Source: Bdellovibrio sp. ArHS
GTDB lineage: Bacteria; Bdellovibrionota; Bdellovibrionia; Bdellovibrionales; Bdellovibrionaceae
Direction of reading: 5' to 3'
Length of the DNA: 64,000 bases
Assembly (NCBI RefSeq): GCF_000786105.1
Contig: NZ_JTEV01000006.1
Location: 80,410-144,409, forward strand
Shown here piece after piece: positions 61,434 through 64,000 of the stretch (its first letter is position 1; each line of letters begins with the position of its first letter). The notes below the pieces were generated by a model. It saw only the letters and a program-made list of their open reading frames with translations. It did no database searches and was not told the origin of the DNA. A program made the translations under genes and the position numbers.

Positions 61434-62180
61434 TTAATTCCAGTATTTGGGAGGCTTATCGTTCTTTTCGTTATCCACCACCAGGCGCAGATTGCGGCCT
61501 TTGGCTTTGGACTTCTTTTTCCATTCATTACGGTCAAACCACCCCTTAAACTTCAGGCAGATATAGCCGGAAACCAGCCCCCCTAAGTGAGCCAAATAGG
61601 CCACCTCGCCTCCACTGACACTGGAAGTCATCATGGAAGCCAACTGCACAAGTCCCATAAGAGCGACAAAATAACGAGTCTTCATTGGAAAGAGCATGAA
61701 GAAATAAACAATGCGCTCGCCGAAGATAATGCCTTGAGCAAGCAAAAGACCGAAAACGGCCCCAGAAGCGCCCACCACTGGAACAATCAACCCCGTCTGA
61801 GACCCGGTCACCAAAGCATAGGTCCACACACCCAAGCAGTACAAGATTGCGGCGCCGATACCCGAGGTGAAGTAATAGATCAGGAAGAATTTCGTTCCCC
61901 AACGCTGCTCAAGCTCCGCTCCGAAGAACCACAGCATCAGCATGTTGAAAAGAATATGGGTGACCTGCAAAGAATGCAGGAACATGTAAGTCCCTAATTG
62001 CCAGATCTGGAATTCAAAAAGAACTTTGCCCGGGAAAAGACCAAACAAAGATGTGAAGGGCACGCGTAAAAAGCCTTCCATAATAACTTGGAAGACAAAC
62101 CAGATAGCTACATTGATAATCAGCAACCACTTCACTGCGGGAGTGAGCGGAGCCGTTTGGAAGGTTACGCCTCTATTCAT
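61434..62180 (-). CDS. Rhomboid-family intramembrane serine protease
   Basis: 248 residues with six membrane helices. Catalytic Ser is in VVGASGAVFG (GASGA type), catalytic His in VAYLAHLGGLVSGY, and the HILFNMLMLWFFG segment is the conserved His/Asn helix region. Rhomboids cut membrane proteins within the bilayer. The C-terminal tail is basic and soluble (KKSKAKGRNLRLV). It overlaps the HIT gene by eight bases and is third in the SppA-HIT-rhomboid operon. The target is not known. Confidence 0.93.
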   Translation of the reverse strand: MNRGVTFQTAPLTPAVKWLLIINVAIWFVFQVIMEGFLRVPFTSLFGLFPGKVLFEFQIWQLGTYMFLHSLQVTHILFNMLMLWFFGAELEQRWGTKFFLIYYFTSGIGAAILYCLGVWTYALVTGSQTGLIVPVVGASGAVFGLLLAQGIIFGERIVYFFMLFPMKTRYFVALMGLVQLASMMTSSVSGGEVAYLAHLGGLVSGYICLKFKGWFDRNEWKKKSKAKGRNLRLVVDNEKNDKPPKYWN

Positions 62181-62772
62181 ATTTCCTTAAAATACCCGAA
62201 AGCTTATCGTAGGTCTGCTCAAGACTTTCAACCAAGACCTTGGTCTCAGCGATAAGAGGAAAGAAGTTCAGGTCTCCCGACCACCGCGGAATCAAATGAT
62301 AGTGAAGATGCTCGGGGATACCGGCTCCAGCGACAGCTCCATGATTCAATCCCAGATTGATTCCACCCGGCTGATAAGCATCATTCAGGGCCTTCATCGC
62401 TAAACGAATCGTGTCCTGCAGGTCGCGAAACTCCGCTTCAGCGAGCTGCAAAAGGTCTCCACAATGCCGACGTGGCAAAACCAAAAGATGACCACTGTTG
62501 TAGGGATACTTGTTAAGCACCACCATAGAATATTTGGTTTGGTAAACACAAAGCGTATCAAAAGAGCTTTCTTCTTTTGCAGCTTTACAAAAAACACAAC
62601 CTTCCGGCTTGATGAGTTTTCGCACATACTTCATGCGGTCCGGACGGAAAAGAACATCACGCTCTAAAGGCCAAATGTCTTTCCCGATTTGCAGCTTTCC
62701 AGAGGCGGCCTTCGCCGTTCGTTTGACAGCTTGCGCTTTTGCTGCGGTTTTCTTTTTTGCCTTCTTTGCCAC
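62173..62772 (-). CDS. HIT-family nucleotide hydrolase/transferase with basic N-terminal tail
   Basis: 199 residues. The first ~25 residues are a Lys/Ala-rich tail resembling histone H1 tails (KKAKKKTAAKAQAVKRTAKAA). The HIT domain follows (about 55-190), with a CVFC pair near its start and the HIT motif in PEHLHYHLIPRW (His-x-His-x-His-type). HIT proteins hydrolyse or transfer nucleotides, often ApnA. The substrate is unknown. The gene starts three bases after sppA ends and overlaps the rhomboid gene. Confidence 0.9.
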   Translation of the reverse strand: MAKKAKKKTAAKAQAVKRTAKAASGKLQIGKDIWPLERDVLFRPDRMKYVRKLIKPEGCVFCKAAKEESSFDTLCVYQTKYSMVVLNKYPYNSGHLLVLPRRHCGDLLQLAEAEFRDLQDTIRLAMKALNDAYQPGGINLGLNHGAVAGAGIPEHLHYHLIPRWSGDLNFFPLIAETKVLVESLEQTYDKLSGILRKYE

Positions 62773-62775
62773 GAA

Positions 62776-63744
62776 TTACTCCCAGTAACCCGGCATCAAA
62801 AGAAGGGGTTGGTTCAGATATTTGGCGCGCAGAATGTACTTCATCGCACCTTCCATATCAGGTCCGAAAGACTTGCCTTTAAGAAGATCCGCGTATTCGG
62901 AAAGACTGTTCAAATCGTCCTCCCCGTCCCCACCACTCAGATCAAAAATGCTGAGGCGCTTTTTGGGGATCTCGAAAATATTATAGTCTTTACCCAATTT
63001 CGCCGTTTCCGCGGCAAGCTTCACGGCATCTTCAAAAAAGCCTTCCTGATCGGCAAAGCCCATTTTCACCGCGGTAGCCCCAGTGAAAACCCGGCCATCC
63101 GCATACTCAGTCACGACGTCTTCTTTCAAGCCGCGTTCTTTCGCGACGGTGGACTTAAACTGACCGTAAACCTCATCAATCATATTCTGGAATAAGGCTT
63201 TTTCATCATCGCGCATAGCTCGGTATTCCGCGCCAGAGTCTTTGAATTTTCCGGAGGTGATGGAATAGCGGGAAATCTTCGCCCAATCATAAAGCTTTTC
63301 AATGTTTGCAAATTCCATGATCACGCCGATAGAACCAACAAGGGCCCCCGGAGCCACCACGATTTTGTCACAAGCCACAGCCGAATAGTAAGCACCACTT
63401 GCCATCACACCTGTAGACACGCAGATCACTGGCTTCTTAAGTTCTTCACGAACCCGTTTAATTTCCGCGTAGATCTCTTGCGAAGGTCCGACCGAACCCC
63501 CTGGAGAATTGATAGAGATCAAAATGGCTTTGACCTTGTCGTCGTCTTTGTATTTCTTCAGATTTTTAAGGAACTTTTTCCCATTCAAAATCACCCCGTT
63601 CATTTCAAGGTGGAGGATGGAATTTTGCGAGAGGACTTTTTTCTCAGACTCTCCGAAAGAGTCGATGCTCATTTTTAGTAGAGCTCCAATACCGACAAAA
63701 ACCAGAAAAATAATAACAAGCTTTTTAAAGAAACTGCCCTTCAT
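62776..63744 (-). CDS. sppA: Signal peptide peptidase SppA (S49 family)
   Basis: 322 residues with an N-terminal membrane helix (about 9-26). Motifs: INSPGGSVGPSQEIY, the catalytic Ser in VMASGAYYSAVACDKIVV, GALVGSIGV and the Lys region SGKFKDSGAEYRAM; C-terminal GRVFTGATAVKMGFAD. This is the short, single-domain form of SppA. It digests signal peptides and other membrane-bound peptides from the periplasmic side. First gene of the operon; rpsA and its terminator lie upstream. Confidence 0.94.
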   Translation of the reverse strand: MKGSFFKKLVIIFLVFVGIGALLKMSIDSFGESEKKVLSQNSILHLEMNGVILNGKKFLKNLKKYKDDDKVKAILISINSPGGSVGPSQEIYAEIKRVREELKKPVICVSTGVMASGAYYSAVACDKIVVAPGALVGSIGVIMEFANIEKLYDWAKISRYSITSGKFKDSGAEYRAMRDDEKALFQNMIDEVYGQFKSTVAKERGLKEDVVTEYADGRVFTGATAVKMGFADQEGFFEDAVKLAAETAKLGKDYNIFEIPKKRLSIFDLSGGDGEDDLNSLSEYADLLKGKSFGPDMEGAMKYILRAKYLNQPLLLMPGYWE

Positions 63745-63773
63745 GATGCGCTCCCGTTCCGACGTCCCGAAAA

Positions 63774-63806
63774 AGAAAGAGGGACCTGTTTAGGGTCCCT
63801 CTTTAT
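63774..63806 (-). terminator. Terminator after rpsA
   Basis: Perfect 11-bp stem AAAGAGGGACC / GGTCCCTCTTT with a seven-base loop and T-rich continuation on the reverse strand. Confidence 0.85.
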
Positions 63807-63843
63807 GACTTTTTAGTCAACGCCTCGGCGGTATGCGCCCAGA

Positions 63844-64000
63844 CTATTGCTTGTCAGTTTTTACGTTTTTCAACTGGTCAGCAAACAAGTCACCGAAAGT
63901 AGACTTGGATGTTGCAGTCGCTTTTTTAACGTAATCGTCAACGTCCGCTTTTGCTTCGCGAAGTTTAACAAGCTTAGCCGACAAACCGATCTTACGAGCG
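63844..64000 (-). CDS. rpsA: Ribosomal protein S1, C-terminal end (partial)
   Basis: The reverse strand encodes the last ~51 residues of a protein whose visible start, RKIGLSAKLVKLREAKADVDDY, matches the end of the last S1 domain and C-terminal tail of ribosomal protein S1. The stop is at 63844. The rest lies beyond the right edge. The assignment is from a short segment plus the position before sppA, so it is likely but not certain. Confidence 0.75.
   Translation of the reverse strand, partial: ARKIGLSAKLVKLREAKADVDDYVKKATATSKSTFGDLFADQLKNVKTDKQ

Overview
The window looks like a chromosomal segment of a predatory Bdellovibrio-type bacterium (Bdellovibrionota). The evidence is the mixture seen: an L,D-transpeptidase-fold protein with a C-terminal NTF2-like domain (the architecture of the B. 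bacteriovorus cell-curvature enzyme Bd1075), FliL and chemoreceptors, two TIGR02147/DUF4423-type regulators, many secreted proteins and lipoproteins without recognisable function, and RCC1-like repeat lipoproteins. This assignment is inference; no rRNA marker is present, and I see no tRNA, rRNA or CRISPR array.

Layout. 1-20 kb is mostly housekeeping and envelope: the 5' part of greB; a three-gene operon of a FecR-domain protein, an FN3/outer-membrane-barrel protein and an adenylate cyclase; a four-gene operon resembling Zur-regulated zinc clusters (DUF3299, DUF2796, ABC ATPase, permease); hisS; a papain-like secreted protease; lgt; an RsmB-type rRNA methyltransferase; nrdR-nusB; and the PPDK/PEP-synthase regulatory kinase.

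20-47.4 kb is an accessory island of secreted proteins. It holds four lipoproteins that share a [FY]QNC lipobox followed by a conserved Phe, at least three of them with tandem Cys4 repeats; two prepilin-like proteins with Gln instead of Glu5, each next to a QNC lipoprotein; three giant lipoproteins built of Ig-like repeats plus LamG-like, RCC1-like or glycine-rich binding domains; a Ser/Thr kinase; a KH-domain protein; and two TIGR02147-type regulators. Eight intergenic spaces between 21.2 and 40.7 kb carry a palindrome of the form TGTGT-N11-13-ACACA. I read these as the operators of one local regulon, which is the main novel observation. The island ends with a chemoreceptor/bacteriohemerythrin pair and a giant Ig-like lipoprotein.

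47.6-64 kb returns to more ordinary genes: a dCache chemoreceptor behind a sigma-28-type promoter, a LysR regulator, a complete 1.0-kb insertion sequence with 22-bp terminal inverted repeats sitting on the 3' end of an M16 peptidase gene, the M16 active/inactive pair, fliL, the Bd1075-like curvature protein, an acyl-CoA hydrolase/transferase, an OmpW-type porin, two secreted proteins of unknown function, a rhomboid-HIT-SppA operon and the 3' end of rpsA.

Working model (inference): the island makes a set of surface lipoproteins and tip-type pseudopilins, possibly for contact with prey or surfaces, switched together through the repeated palindrome.
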